A DNA stretch of 64,000 nt from Mucidula mucida (lineage: Eukaryota; Basidiomycota; Agaricomycetes; Agaricales; Physalacriaceae). This document shows, piece by piece, positions 1-11,436 of this stretch. The stretch lies in contig JADNYV010000010.1 in NCBI GenBank assembly GCA_015501055.1, positions 1 to 64,000 of the forward strand. Direction: 5' to 3'. Below the pieces are notes generated by a model that worked only from the letters and a program-made list of their open reading frames with translations, was not told where the DNA came from and did not search any database. Every line of letters begins with the position of its first letter. Positions within the stretch are counted from its first letter, which is position 1. The position numbers were made by a program, and so were the translations under genes.

Positions 1-295
1 ATTACTTGCGCGGCGTTCTCAAGCACGAGAAACAACCGTTGTCTTGTATACGTGATTTCATCGAGTTGTATTCCCAGGAGAGAGACGCCGACAAGGACAT
101 TGTAGACGTCGAAAATCCACCGCCCGGACCAGACGCGGAGCTACCCTGTGTGTTTGCGGTGGAGGCATTGGCAGATATCTACGAGGCGGAAGGGACAAGG
201 AGAAGGCAAAGGACTTGTGGAAGCTGTTGGCGGACAAGTACGATACTGTGAGAAAACGGTATTGGGAGTGGAGGATCAGCGAGATGGATTCTTAA
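1..295 (+). CDS. RAM2: Protein farnesyltransferase/GGTase-I alpha subunit, C-terminal end (partial, frameshifted)
   Basis: This is the 3' end of a gene that begins left of the window. The alpha subunit is the shared helical-repeat partner of the CAAX farnesyltransferase and geranylgeranyltransferase I, which prenylate Ras and Rho proteins in the cytosol. The frame from base 3 opens with YLRGVLKH, which matches the W-N-Y-[LV]-[RK]-G repeat motif of prenyltransferase alpha subunits. It continues through FAVEALADIYEAEG. The family-like end (DLWKLLADKYD..RKRYWEWR, stop TAA at 293-295) lies in another frame, so a one-base deletion near the GGG at 192-194 is needed to join them. There is no intron signal there. 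Identification rests on one repeat plus the C-terminal helices. Confidence 0.7.
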
Positions 296-457
296 AGCTC
301 ACTCCGTATACGCGGCTTGTTGAGCTCTTCACGAGAGTGATGACGAGAGAGCAGATGACGGAAATCCATTGTATTACTCACTATAGAATGTTCACATTCA
401 ATATTCACGTCAACGCATAAGTGCTCCTCATTTTGCTGTGGTATCTGGACACAGAGG

Positions 458-1585
458 TCACTTTCTCCTGCTCGTCTTTCCTTTACCCCTGCTTGAATCC
501 CGTCCTAATGCGACACCTCCACGTCCTTTGCTAGCGAACCGTACCGCCTTGCGCACATTCAATACTGGCTCGCCTTTTTCCCGCTCTGGCGCACGACGCA
601 TCTTTTTTGCATCACTGTCCATCTTGGACAGAAGCGCAATAGATGCTTTTTTCTCCGACTCGATGGACACTTCGGCGGGGTCAAACTGCAGTAAGTATGA
701 GTATGACAAGTAAACGTCAACACGCGAAAACGCACCTTGCGCTTGACACCACGCATTTTCTTTTCTCCTTCAAGCTTTGCGTCAAAGCGGCCCATGCTCG
801 CTGTGCTTATGCGTGCGGTTGTCAGTGTACGGTCAATCTCCTTCTTCCTCTCGTCTCTTGGATTCGACCGGGCAATATTTCCAAGACGCTGTTTCTCGTT
901 CTTGGCTATCCGGGATTTACGCTCATCCCGTGCGGCTTTTCGAGGATCGTGGTCAACGTCTAGACATATGTAATCAACATCGGTAATTCGAAAAAAAAGT
1001 ATTGCACATACCAGCATTCATAGGCACCTCGGTGATCCACTGCTCCTCCTTTTCCCTGTTCTTACCATCCCGGCCCCATCGGTTAATCCAATCCTGCTTA
1101 TCCTCATCCCACACCTTTTTATCCCGCTTCTTGTGCTGGATGCCTTTTGCTTTGGCGAATTGCTCCCATTTGGTCGGCGGTTTGGGTTTAGGTAAGGGTT
1201 TGGCACGGGGAAGAGCGGTTGATGGTGGAGGTAGCTGAGCAAGAGGTCCGTCGTCAGAACGTTTTGTAGGAAGGGTGAAAAGGGAGGCCAAGAGGGATTG
1301 GATGCCGTCCCGGGCAAGAGATGTGAGGTGCGATTCAAGGTCGGCTCTTTGGAACAGATGTAAGATGTAGTATTGATAAAATCGGTGGTGCGACGTACTT
1401 GTAGTTTTCTTCGTCTATAGGATTCGGATCGGTGACAGCGAGATAACCTGCGTCGACTTGAAGCGGGGTTTCTTTTTCGACCTCTATCGGTTGACTAGAC
1501 TGTTTGTTAATAAAATAAACGTCCATCTGTCTGGAGAAACATACTATTTGGAGGCATGGGACGCAAGAATACTCGAAACGTCCAT
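458..1585 (-). CDS. RRS1: Ribosome biogenesis regulatory protein RRS1
   Basis: RRS1 is a nucleolar assembly factor that works with Rpf2 to bring the 5S RNP into pre-60S ribosomes. A central exon carries the family hallmark LPKPKPPTKWEQFAKAKGI followed by a W-G-containing stretch. Before it, the N-terminal exon reads MDVSSILASHASKY and, after an intron, a segment with DPNPID, as in other RRS1 proteins. After it come basic helical exons (DPRKAARDERK..., GRFDAKLEGEKKMRGVKRK) and a Lys/Arg-rich tail ending at 458. The start ATG at 1583-1585 gives the expected short N-terminus. The best first intron uses donor GTATGT and acceptor CTAG just before QPIEVEKE. At least four exons. Head-to-head with the mitochondrial IleRS gene: 76 bp separate the two start codons. 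Confidence 0.87.
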
Positions 1586-1661
1586 TTTGATGATGGAGGG
1601 AAGAAAACAAAGTAAGTGATCGCGCTCGTCAGCGTGCTTACATACCTTGCTCTCTACTTGC

Positions 1662-4600
1662 ATGCAACTTGCTCCCACATGTCGCGGGGGTATACGACTG
1701 TGCGCCTCTTGGTCACGTAGTCAGTCCACTTCTGCGACACTCTCCAAAACCCTCTTCCTCCCAAAAACACATTTTCCTCTATGGCCGGACCGCCAAAAAA
1801 GCGAGATTGGTCTGAGGCCGAAAGTGTGCGAAGAACTGTACAGGATACAGGTCGAGTGACATTGGCTATCCACATTTCTATCGCGCTGACGCGACAACAG
1901 GCCCAACGCGACTCGGAGCCGTTCGTGTTGCATGACGGGCCTCCTTATGCGAATGGCAGTCTACATATGGGTTTAGTCCTATTCTGCATTCAACTCTTTG
2001 TCGAACTAATGAACCTCCCCAAGGACACGCGATGAACAAGATTGTAAAGGACATTATCTGCCGGTTCAACGTCATTTGCGGGAAACGAGTCAAGTGCGTC
2101 CTCGCGCATACTTTCATGGCCCCATCTCCAATTCGACGCGTAGTTACACTCCAGGATGGGACTGCCATGGACTGCCAATAGAAAACAAGGCGTTGAAAGA
2201 CCTAGGCGTGCGTACACAAGCATCTTGTCGGGTAACTTTCACCTCATTCCCCCCCAAGGTGGACTCTACGGCACTATCACCTACTGCTCTTCGCTCGGCT
2301 GCCCGGGAAACAGCGTTACGCGAGATTGTCGTGCAAAAGCAGGAGTTTCAGCAGTTTGGCGTTATGGCGGACTGGCACGACGACGCGGCGACCTATAGAA
2401 CATTAGGTATGTCCTTCAATTCTTCTGCATACCTCATCTCATGTAATCTTCTATAGATCACGACTATGAGATGCGTCAACTCGAAATCTTCAAGTCCATG
2501 GTTGAAAAAGGTGGACATATAAACTCAATTCAAAGTTTTGACGCGCTCATTCATATTTCAGGTCTCATATACAGAAAATACCGCCCCGTCCATTACTCTC
2601 CTTCATCTCACTCCGCCTTGGCCGAAGCAGAACTGGTATATAAAGAAGATCACGTCTCACATTCGGTGTATGTTACATTCGACGTCGACCTAAAGTCAAA
2701 TCCCGAGCTGCAACAATTCGGTGTCTCTATGCAATTGCTTGTTTGGACGACGACGCCTTGGACTCTCACTGCTAACATGGTACGCATCAACCTGGTTTCC
2801 GTCATTAGCTAATCCCTTCTAAATAGGGAATCGCTGTCAACGACGATCTGACCTACTTAATAGTTAAACGCCTTGAACATGGCGGCCCGCTTCTCGTCAT
2901 AGCAAAGTCTCGTCTCGAGGCACTCGCGGATATTCTAGGTCCTGTCGATGTAGTTTCTGAGGTTGATGGTACGACAAGTACTCTATAATACTCTTGTTAC
3001 TGACAACCATTAAAGGTCATAAACTGGTCGGAACCCGCTATGTACCCATGTTCACCCAGAAGGACGAAACTTTCGAGGTGATCCATGCGCCACATGTCAC
3101 CTCGGAATCTGGTACTGGACTAGTGCATTGCGCCCCTGCGCACGGAGCCGAAGACTACAATGCTTTTCGCTCTCTGTCTTTAGACTCGATGCTCTGCCAC
3201 GTTGACCACCTAGGACAGTTTTCCGACGATGTTCGCGCGGTCGTTGGCGAAACTGATGCGGCGTCCCTCATTGGACAATCGGTGTTGGAAGGTGGCTCGC
3301 GCGCTGTCGTGGAGCTCTTGAAAGCTAAAGGTGCTCTTGTAAAAATCAAACGGATCAAGCACAAGTATCCTTATGACTGGAGGACCAATGAGCCTATCAT
3401 TGTCACGTATGATTCCCACAGCCGTTCTCCGTTTGATTATATACTGACAATTCGGCTAGCGCTACTTCGCAATGGTTCGCTAATCTAAACGAGCTCAAGG
3501 ATACCGCCATAGAGAGGCTCAGCGCAGTTCGATTTGTTCCAGAAATCTGTGAGGGCAATTTCAAATATTTTGTTGACCTTGTCGTCTTACCCGCAAACTT
3601 TCCAGCGCGGAACAGGCTGGAGTCTTTTGTCCGTTCTCGTTCGGAATGGTGTATATCCCGACAACGCGTGTGGGGTGTCCCGATACCGGCGTTGCACCAT
3701 GTCTCGGCAGACCGCACCATTTTGGACACTGAGTCGCTCACGCGCATTATCGCTGTCCTGCGCGAGAAGGGTCTTGAGCATTGGTGGGACGGACCCGTTG
3801 AAGATTTCTTGCCTCCTCATCTCCTCCATGAAAAGTATTCCTGGCGGAAGGGCACCGATACGATGGACGTGTGGTTTGACAGCGGCTCTTCGTGGTCTTT
3901 GCTTCCTCCTCGAGCAAATAATTATCGAGCCGATGTATGCGTGGAAGGCTCGGACCAACACAGAGGATGGTTCCAGAGCCAGTTGCTGACGTCCGTTGGT
4001 GTTGGGGAGCCGTCCGCGCCGTATGGGTGTTTGCTGACGCATGGCATGGTGCTCGACGAAGCGGGAAAGAAGATGAGCAAGTCGCTTGGGAATGTGATCA
4101 GTCCTGTGACGGTCGTTGTCGGTGGCGAGGTGGGTTTTCTCTCTCTTCGTTTTTCATTTCCTTTCTATTGGACGTGATTAGAACAAGAAGAAGGATCCGG
4201 CATACGGCGCTGATGTATTACGGCTTTGGGTCGCGTCGGTGGAGTACACGCGTGATGTTTCTGTGGGTCCGAAGGTTTTAGCTCAAACGGCGGAGTCGTT
4301 TCGCAAACTGCGCAATTCGGCGCGGTTCCTGCTTGGGACCGTTGGCGAGTTTTCGTCGATAGAGGTGGATCGGACGACGGATATGGTCGAAGAGCTTAAG
4401 ACGCACCTTGAGAATATGGATATGGCAAGTTTGATTTTCGCGCACTCATTGATCATTTCTAACTCATTGCCATCTCTATAGGCCGATAAGTACATCTTGC
4501 ATCAGACTGCGGCACTCGAGAAACTGGCGTACGAGGATTATCAGGCTTTCAACTTTCCCAGAGGTGATTGATTACTGACTAGGTGTCGTGCACGACTCTG

Positions 4601-5552
4601 ACCATATACTTCAGTTGTCAACTCTCTAGTCAATTTCGCCAACATAACACTGTCGTCTTGTATCTCGATATCAACAAGGACTCGTTGTACGCTAATGCCT
4701 TGGACCACCCAGGGCGCCAGGCGACTGTCGCCGTTATGAGATATGCAAGTCTCATTTGACGCCCTTGGTTTTTACGTCTGCTCAACGATCCGTGTTAGGT
4801 CCTGAAAACCATGATCAAAGTCGCGGCCCCCATACTCCCTCATTTGACACAGGAGATCTATCAGACGATGTACCCGACTAGTGAGAGCTCCGTCTTTTTA
4901 GATTTTCCCTGGTCGAGCCCGGACATGCGTGTTGCCGAGATGGTGGCAGACTCTGCAGTCCACTTTGATGAGCTTCTCCGGATTCGAAGTGGGGTGCTAG
5001 CCTTGTTGGAGAAGGCGCGCCGGAATAAGTGCGTTCGCATAGTTTACCCAGTTTCTATTATTAATGAGGTGTTTTAGAGAAATCAAGAGCTCGTTGGAGG
5101 CTGAAGTCGACGTCATTATACCTTCTTTTGTTAACGGTGATGTGCAAGGACTCTCTGCCTTGATGGATACATTGACTACACAGCGTATGGTGGTGAACCT
5201 TTACTTCTCTGTATTCACTGCTGACACTCTAAAAACACAGAGGAGTTTCTACAAAAGCTGTTCATTGTGTCGAACGTGTCGGTAACGGATGAAGGCTCGT
5301 TTGGGACCGAGTCACCGGCTTGGTTGTACTCGGGCTCAGTGGACATTGATATCAAAGGTTCGTGGGGGATTTTTCAGGTGTTAAGTTTTCTGAGACTGAA
5401 GCGCGATTGTGTTTGTAGACTGTGATGAGAGCGTGGGGTTGCGTGTAAGGCCTTCTGAGAGGATGAAGTGTCCGCGGTGTTGGACGTACACGCGTGAGGA
5501 AGCGCACGATGTCTGCGAGAGATGCGAAGACACGCTTGGTGGGAGGATGTAA
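1662..5552 (+). CDS. ISM1: Mitochondrial isoleucyl-tRNA synthetase
   Basis: Class Ia synthetase that charges mitochondrial tRNA-Ile. The ATG at 1662 starts an Arg/Ser-rich, acid-poor N-terminus that looks like a mitochondrial presequence. The catalytic core shows PPYANGSLHMGHA (HIGH motif as HMGH, split by an intron inside the Gly codon at about 1969-2030), PGWDCHGLPIE, the editing-domain WTTTPWTL, SEWCISRQRVWGVPIPAL, WFDSGSSW, and KMSKSLGN at about 4070-4093. The C-terminal domain ends in a cysteine cluster (CPRCWTY...CERCE) typical of bacterial-type zinc-ending IleRS. About a dozen short introns. Near 4657 the frame slips (…ITLSS then YLDINKD needs one extra base) with no splice signal, so a single-base deletion is likely. 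The bacterial-type layout and leader favour the organellar over the cytosolic enzyme. Confidence 0.88.
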
Positions 5553-6019
5553 CGTGTATGTGCGCCGTATTTTACATTTATTTATGCTATTTTGCGCGAT
5601 AGTTCACAACTTTTGAGAGGCTGAACAATGCGATTTTTTCATGTGGGAGCATCATTTGATTCCGTTCCACGCGAGTTCCATGTTCTGATCGAGGTGAGCA
5701 ACTTCGTTCTTGGCGCTAGCGTGATCTACGTGAGATACTGGTGAGATATTGTCCCCATTTCTGGTATTGGTGGCAGCCACGCGCTCGAGGAGCTCTTCAT
5801 GTCGACCGGACCGTAGTCTATTGTATGAAATGGCGGATTGACTTCGGTCAATGACCAAGCGAAAGGGACAGTGCTTGAACGGAAAACAATTCGCTGCTTG
5901 AATGGAGGACTGCGGGCCGCTGAGTTGTTCTAGCGGATTGACCTCGGAATGTGCACCTGCTCAAAAGGAATCAGCTCCGTTTCTTTTTTCGTTACAATTA
6001 GTTTTCCCTCATTTTCACG
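5553..6019. other. Intergenic: IleRS 3' end to pectate lyase
   Basis: A 467-bp spacer between two genes on the plus strand. It presumably holds the IleRS 3' UTR and the promoter of the secreted pectate lyase. A short minus-strand frame at 5652-5858 has no recognisable motif, and I see no further gene. Confidence 0.5.
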
Positions 6020-7425
6020 ATGCTTTCAATTAACGCGGCCTTGTTCGTCGGGCTTTTATCCTCCAGCGCGGCGCAAGCGGCCACTCTATACGTCTCTCCG
6101 ACGGGTACAAGCAGCGGCACTGGTACTCTCACGTCCCCTTTTGGGTCCATCCAGTCTGCCGTCAATGCTGCCACGGCTGGATCGACTATCTACTTGCGGG
6201 AGGGACGTACTCTCCACGACGAACATCCAGATCATGAAGAGCGGATCGGCAGGGTCGCCGTATGTGGTTTCGGCGTACGAGAGTGAGAAGGTTGTCATCG
6301 ACGGAGAGGCTCTGACGGGGTATGACCAAGTGCTTTCAACTTCCACGCGTGTTAAACCATGGCAGGACGCCAGCTGAGACTGGGGGGTCGCTAGCCAATA
6401 AGGACCGGGGCATCTTTCATATTGAAGATGCCAATTTTTGGGAATTCTATGGTATTGAGTTAAGAACGGGCCGTATGGCGTGTATGCGCGCGACTCGTCG
6501 AACAACTATTACAAGAATATTGTAACGCATGATAATTATGAGACTGGTGAGTATGCCTGTTTCTGTTTTTGTTTTCTACTATGCTTGATCTCATTATATG
6601 CGACTAGGATTCCAGTTGGAGGGTGCCTCGGCCAACAACACGGTTCTGTATCTCGATTCGTATATGAACCGGGATCCTCGTAAAAATGGCGAGAGCGCGG
6701 ACGGGTTTGCGTGTAAAGAAGGAAGCGGGGCAGGTAACGTTCTCAAAGGAGCGCGACTATGGAACAACGTCGATGATGGTTTAGATTTATGGTATGCCAT
6801 TGGATTTTGCATGTCTTGAGAACATTGCATTGATGATGATGGTTCTCCAGGGAGTTCAAGTCTGCCATTACCATCCAGGATACCATTTCTTGGGGAAACG
6901 GCTACAACCGGTACAAACTGTTTCCTGAGCTTTGTCAAATACTACGTTCTTACGATAAACCATAGTTGGGGCTTCAGCCCATTTGAAGGCGACGGCAATG
7001 GCTTCAAGCTCGGCGGCGGCGACGCGGGTGACATTGGCTCGGCCAACCACATCGTCACCAACAGCATCGCATTCGGAAACTCTGCAGACGGCTTCACAGA
7101 CAATTCCCAACCCGGAAGCTTCACCTTCACGCGCAACACCGCGTGGAATAATGCCAAGGATGGCTTCAAGAGCGCTACCGCCTCGTCGACCCTAAAGTCG
7201 AACATTGCTGCTTTGAATGCTGCGGCACAGGCTAGCTTGAGCGGGAGTTACACGTCCAGCGGTAATTCGTGGGATAGCAGCGGCACGTGGGGGAATTCGA
7301 GCTTTGAGAGTGTGGATACGAGCTGGGTGACGGGTGCGAGGGGCTCGGATGGTAAGATTGCGGCGAGCAACTTTTTGCTTCCTACTTCGGGGGCTGCGAT
7401 AGGCGCCACTACGACGTGGTCGTAG
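6020..7425 (+). CDS. Secreted pectate lyase, polysaccharide lyase family 9-like (frameshifted)
   Basis: Likely an extracellular pectate lyase of the right-handed parallel beta-helix PL9 type, cleaving polygalacturonate by beta-elimination. The first ~20 residues (MLSINAALFVGLLSSSAAQA) are a clear signal peptide. The body follows the PL9 plan: TLYVSPTGTSSGTGT, a TTNIQI strand, IFHIEDANFWEFYGIEL, ADGFACKEGSGAGN, DDGLDLWE, GNGFKLGGGDAG, NHIVTNSIAFGN and repeated N-x-A turns. Ends TTWS at 7425. Introns lie near 6319-6362, 6546-6606, 6792-6851 and probably 6914-6965. Three one-base deletions are needed to keep the family frame: at the GGG of 6202-6204, the CC of 6214-6215 and the AA of 6462-6463. 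All are in homopolymers, so they may be base-calling errors. A true pseudogene is the alternative. Confidence 0.75.
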
Positions 7426-7671
7426 AGCAGTATAGACCTGTATTTTTCAGTGACCATCTCCGATGTCCGACAAGTCCACTGGAAGAAATCATTTTGGCTC
7501 ACAAAGACTAATGATCATCTTTCAAAGTCTCAAGCAAACTTTTTTTTTGTTTGATGCCTGCTGTTCTTTCCCGTCATGGACGGGTCAAGTGTTGTTGGCG
7601 CGTCTAGGCTACTACAGTACATGCAGGAGTATACAAAACAACAATATTAAACAGAAGACACGGTGTCCATG

Positions 7672-8465
7672 CTACGCTGAGAAGCCAAACGATAGCTCTG
7701 CACCAACCGCACCCTCTAGCACTGGCCAGAGCTTGGCCAGGTCAAAGATTGGGCTCCACTGACTACCTTCCGCACCATGAACCATAGTGGACATCCCGAC
7801 AGCATAGCATGTATCCGACTCATCCACGACATACACCACACTACCCGACGTTCCATGCCGTGCAAACTTTGTGAAATCAACAGTTGGCATCTCAAAGACG
7901 GTGTAATTTGCGTGTGCATTCGGTGAAACGCGATCGGCACGAACAAGGTCGCTCGACAGAATACCAGACGCAAGTCCAGGACTGGGAATGGCGGCTCGTG
8001 GTTTGGCAGTGAAAATTCCCTTGTCCGTTGATCGCCATATATACTTGTTTTGCCTCATACTTGTTGCGTCCGCATCCAATGGATCTGTGTATCAACTGCC
8101 TTTGCTGCTCACCTGCGTCGTGCGAACTTGGAAGACTTTATCTACGCCGGTCCGTGCTCCGATGCCTCCTTCTTCAGGACACACGCGTGTCCTAAATTCC
8201 TCAAGAATTCAAATCAGCGTACAAAGAATGATAGTGTTTTACAGTGAAGAAGCTGCGATCTTTCTGAAAATTGAGGCTGAAATGAGGATGGGCAGGAAGA
8301 GACGAGAAACAGAGGCTTTCTACCTGAGATTTCTGCATCAATCACCGACCTATCCCCTCCGTCGCGGGACTTATTTTTACTCTCAGTCAACGTGAGCTGT
8401 CCCCTGCTTCTGATAACGCTTGAGTTAGCCCCTTCAGGTGGTCGATAAAATCTCAATGTCCACAA
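7672..8465 (-). CDS. Unrecognised small protein with trypsin-like GTSGS motif
   Basis: The last exon (7672 to about 8044) encodes a stretch with HGTSGSVVYVVDE and then AVGMSTM, ending GAELSFGFSA. The G-T-S-G-S followed by a hydrophobic strand and VGM resembles the nucleophile region of chymotrypsin-fold proteases, but I could not place the matching His and Asp. An upstream exon near 8099-8170 (EEGGIGARTGVDKVFQVRTTQ in pieces) probably joins through GT-AG introns. An ATG at 8465 opens a candidate first exon, but it lies only 27 bp from the start of the divergent permease, so the true start may be further in. Function is not assigned. Confidence 0.4.
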
Positions 8466-8492
8466 TGACGCCTGTTGCCTTCTTCTCCCATC

Positions 8493-10724
8493 ATGGACGC
8501 GATTCGGGTAGCGGATGAAGCCTTGCTAGCGTCTCTAGGCTATAAGCAGGAGTTCAAGCGAGCATTTACGCCTCTTGAGGTATACTTTACGCCCCTTATC
8601 TCGCCTTGGATAACAATATTTCAGGTTTTTGGAATCGCATTTTCGATAATTGGTTTGCTGCCTTCAATCGCCTCCGTACTCTTTTATGCCATTCCGAACG
8701 GAGGTGGACCGGCCATGGTATGGGGGGTAAGTTTGCGATACAGGGTCTGGGGTAATAGACACTAATCATGTCTCAGTGGGCTGTGGCCAGCATCTTCATT
8801 CTGTTTGTCGGCATGTCGATGGCAGAGCTCGCTTCGGCGGCTCCTACATCTGGTGGTGTAAGTACGGGCCTTATTCGCCTCCGGTCACTAACCTCTTTCG
8901 CTCAGTTGTATTTTTGGACACACTCCTTGTCCTCTCCTCGGTGGCGAAATCTACTGTCTTGGATTGTTGGATGTATGTAGCCGACCTCGAGTAATCTCTA
9001 TCAACTCTGACCTTTTTGTAGACACGAACACCATTGGTTCAATCGGCGCTGTTGCCTCGATTGACTGGGGCTGTGCCGTACAAGTGATGGCCGCTGCTAC
9101 AATCGGTTCGAAAGACCAAAGCTTTGAACCTACGAACGCCCAGATATTGTATACCATTCCAACTCATCTTCGACCTCAACTAATTAGAGCTTTGCACTTA
9201 GTGCCGTCTATGCAGGAATCATTTTGACACACGCAATAGTATGCTGCCTGGGAACAACAGTTCTAGCTCGTTTGCAGACTGTATACGTGATATTGAACGT
9301 ACTGTGCGCGGACCATCTCCTCATGTCTACCCGCCATATTCATACCATTCGTTAGGCTTTGCCTCGCAGTGATAATTGCGCTACCGATTGCAACGCCTTC
9401 AGAGTTCAAAAATACCGCAAGTTCGCTTGGGAGACTTTACCAATCGTACGCCAGCAGTTCCCCTCATCGACGTATCGTCTGAACTTGACGGTTCATAGTA
9501 AACGGATGGCCAGATGGCTATGCCTTCATTCTCAGCTTCTTGGCTCCGCTGTGGACTATCTGTACGTGTTTTCGTCTGCCTCGAAACATTAAAGTGTTCA
9601 ATAAATGTAGGTTCGTTCGACTCTAGTGTTCACATCAGCGAGGAAGCCTCGAATGCGGCTACCGCCGTTCCTTGGGCCATCGTCTTTGCTATCTTCATTT
9701 CTGGTGTCCTAGGGTGGGGTATGTAGTAAAAGTCTCTTCATTTATTGTCCCGGAGCTGACTTCCGTCAGCTATCAACGTGTCACTCGCGTTCTGTATGGG
9801 CACAGATCTCCAAGCGTTGTATGACAGTGATCAACCGATGGCTCAAATCTTCTTCAATGGTTTTGGTCAGAGAGGTACTTTGGGTATCTGGGCTATTGTC
9901 GTACTCGTGCAGTGAGTCGGACGTTTTGTTCAAGGCAAGATCCTTTTTGAACGGATACTCATAGGTACATGATGGGCTCTAGCATGGTACGACATACTTT
10001 ATTGATAGTTGACAAAGTTCAAACGTGCCCATAGCTTCTAGCTGCTAGTCGTCAAACATACGCATTCAGTAGAGACAAAGGTACGGGTAGCCAAATCCAA
10101 TCCTTGATTCAGCTGATGCGCATATTAAGCGCTTCCCCTCTCGAATTGGTTGTACCGCATGAACAACTACACTGGAACACCTGTAAATACCGTCTGGTTC
10201 GACGCATTTTGGGCTTTAGTCTTGGGCCTGCTCGTTTTCGCTGGCGATCAAGCTATCAATGCGGTGTTCTCGATATCCGTTATTGCTCTGTACGTAGCCT
10301 ATTCCATTCCGATCGCAGCCAGGTTTCTCGGAGACAACGACTTCAAACCTGGTCCGTTCACATTGGGCGTCTTTGTGGGTGTTCTCCGTTGACGAGCAGC
10401 CTTCGCACTGTCTGATGGTCTTCTTGTTAGGGTTTACCCGTGGCGATTGTTGCTGTGTCATTCATGATGTTCATGAGCGTTGTCTTCCTTTTCCCGACAA
10501 CACCACAAACGTCTGTTCAGGATATGAACTATAGTGTCGTCGTATTGGGAGGTGTTCTCCTCCTTTCCCTTGCGTGGTACTACTTCCCGAAGTACGGCGG
10601 CATACACTGGTTCACCGGGCCTATCGCCAATGTAAAAGATGAGACTCCGGGGACAAGTGAAGCAGAGGCAGAGTTGGACGACGGTAAAAAAGCTAGCGTA
10701 ACGGTGATAACGACCGAGCATTAG
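8493..10724 (+). CDS. Amino-acid/GABA permease (APC superfamily)
   Basis: Plasma-membrane amino-acid, GABA or choline-type permease of the fungal ACT branch of the APC superfamily. The start at 8493 gives a cytosolic N-terminus (MDAIRVADEALLASLGYK) then FTPLEVFGIAFSIIG, the usual entry to TM1. Later exons carry MAELASAAPTSGG, LYFWTHSLSSPRWRN, NTIGSIGAVASIDWG, WPDGYAFILSFLAPLWTI, HISEEASNAATAVPWAI, MLLASSRQTYAFSRDK and NNYTGTPVNTVWFDAFWA, all in family order. Roughly 12 hydrophobic segments. The C-terminus is acidic/polar and ends at 10724. Many introns of 45-60 nt. Substrate cannot be told from sequence. Confidence 0.87.
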
Positions 10725-10788
10725 TCAGATCTATCTTATCAGATTACACACGATTTAAAGCCTAGACATACTTTCTTCGACGTCCACC

Positions 10789-11300
10789 ATGCCAATCAAC
10801 ACTGAAGAGCTAGAGATGGCGATTCGTCACGCGTTGCCTGTAACCCATCTGTACATCGAGGATGAGTCAAATGGTTGCGGGGAGAATTACTCTATAGTCC
10901 TCGTCAGTGAGGTAAGCCCGAAGCTCTGTTGCCTCAAAAAGCTTGGGGGTTCATCAATCTACAGTCATTCGAAGGCAAATCCACACTAGCCAGACATAGA
11001 TGGAGTGCGTGATGTGCATTTCCAAGCGTTCTCGAATGACTTTAAGGACAGTCAACGAGGTTCTGAAGAGCGAAATCGCGCAAATGCACGCCTTCACTCA
11101 GGTATCTAGTTTGCCAAAATTCTCAAGTCGGTCGATCGATCTCACAAATTCAGAAAACCTTCACTCCAAAGCAATACGCGACGTATCTGGCAAACCAAAC
11201 AAATGAAGGCATCACGATAGAGGAAATATACCTTGTTGCAACGCTCATACTTCAAGGCCACATGTATCTTATAATCCTGTGGCTTCTACAACAAATCTAG
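10789..11300 (+). CDS. BolA-like protein
   Basis: BolA proteins partner with monothiol glutaredoxins in Fe-S trafficking and iron signalling. Exon 1 (from ATG 10789) gives MPINTEELEMAIRHALPVTH..., then ESNGCGENYSIVLVSE. Exon 2 gives SFEGKSTLARHR, the invariant BolA core (E-G-K-[ST]-x-x-x-R-H-R). Exon 3 gives INEVLKSEIAQMHAFTQ, with the conserved M-H-A-[FL] helix. Exon 4 gives KTFTPKQY. The last exon reads on for about 40 codons past the usual BolA end, with a hydrophobic tail, to a stop at 11298-11300. The extension may be real or reflect an unrecognised splice site. Lies 64 bp downstream of the permease on the same strand. Confidence 0.83.
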
Positions 11301-11436
11301 TTTACGGCCATGACTTGACCCCAATCCAAGGGAAACAAAGACATCGGGCATTACATCACAGCAAAGAATGGCTACCCAGCATACACAACACCTTTGTCAG
11401 AGCTAGAAGCAAGTCAGTCAAAAGAATGAACACTGC

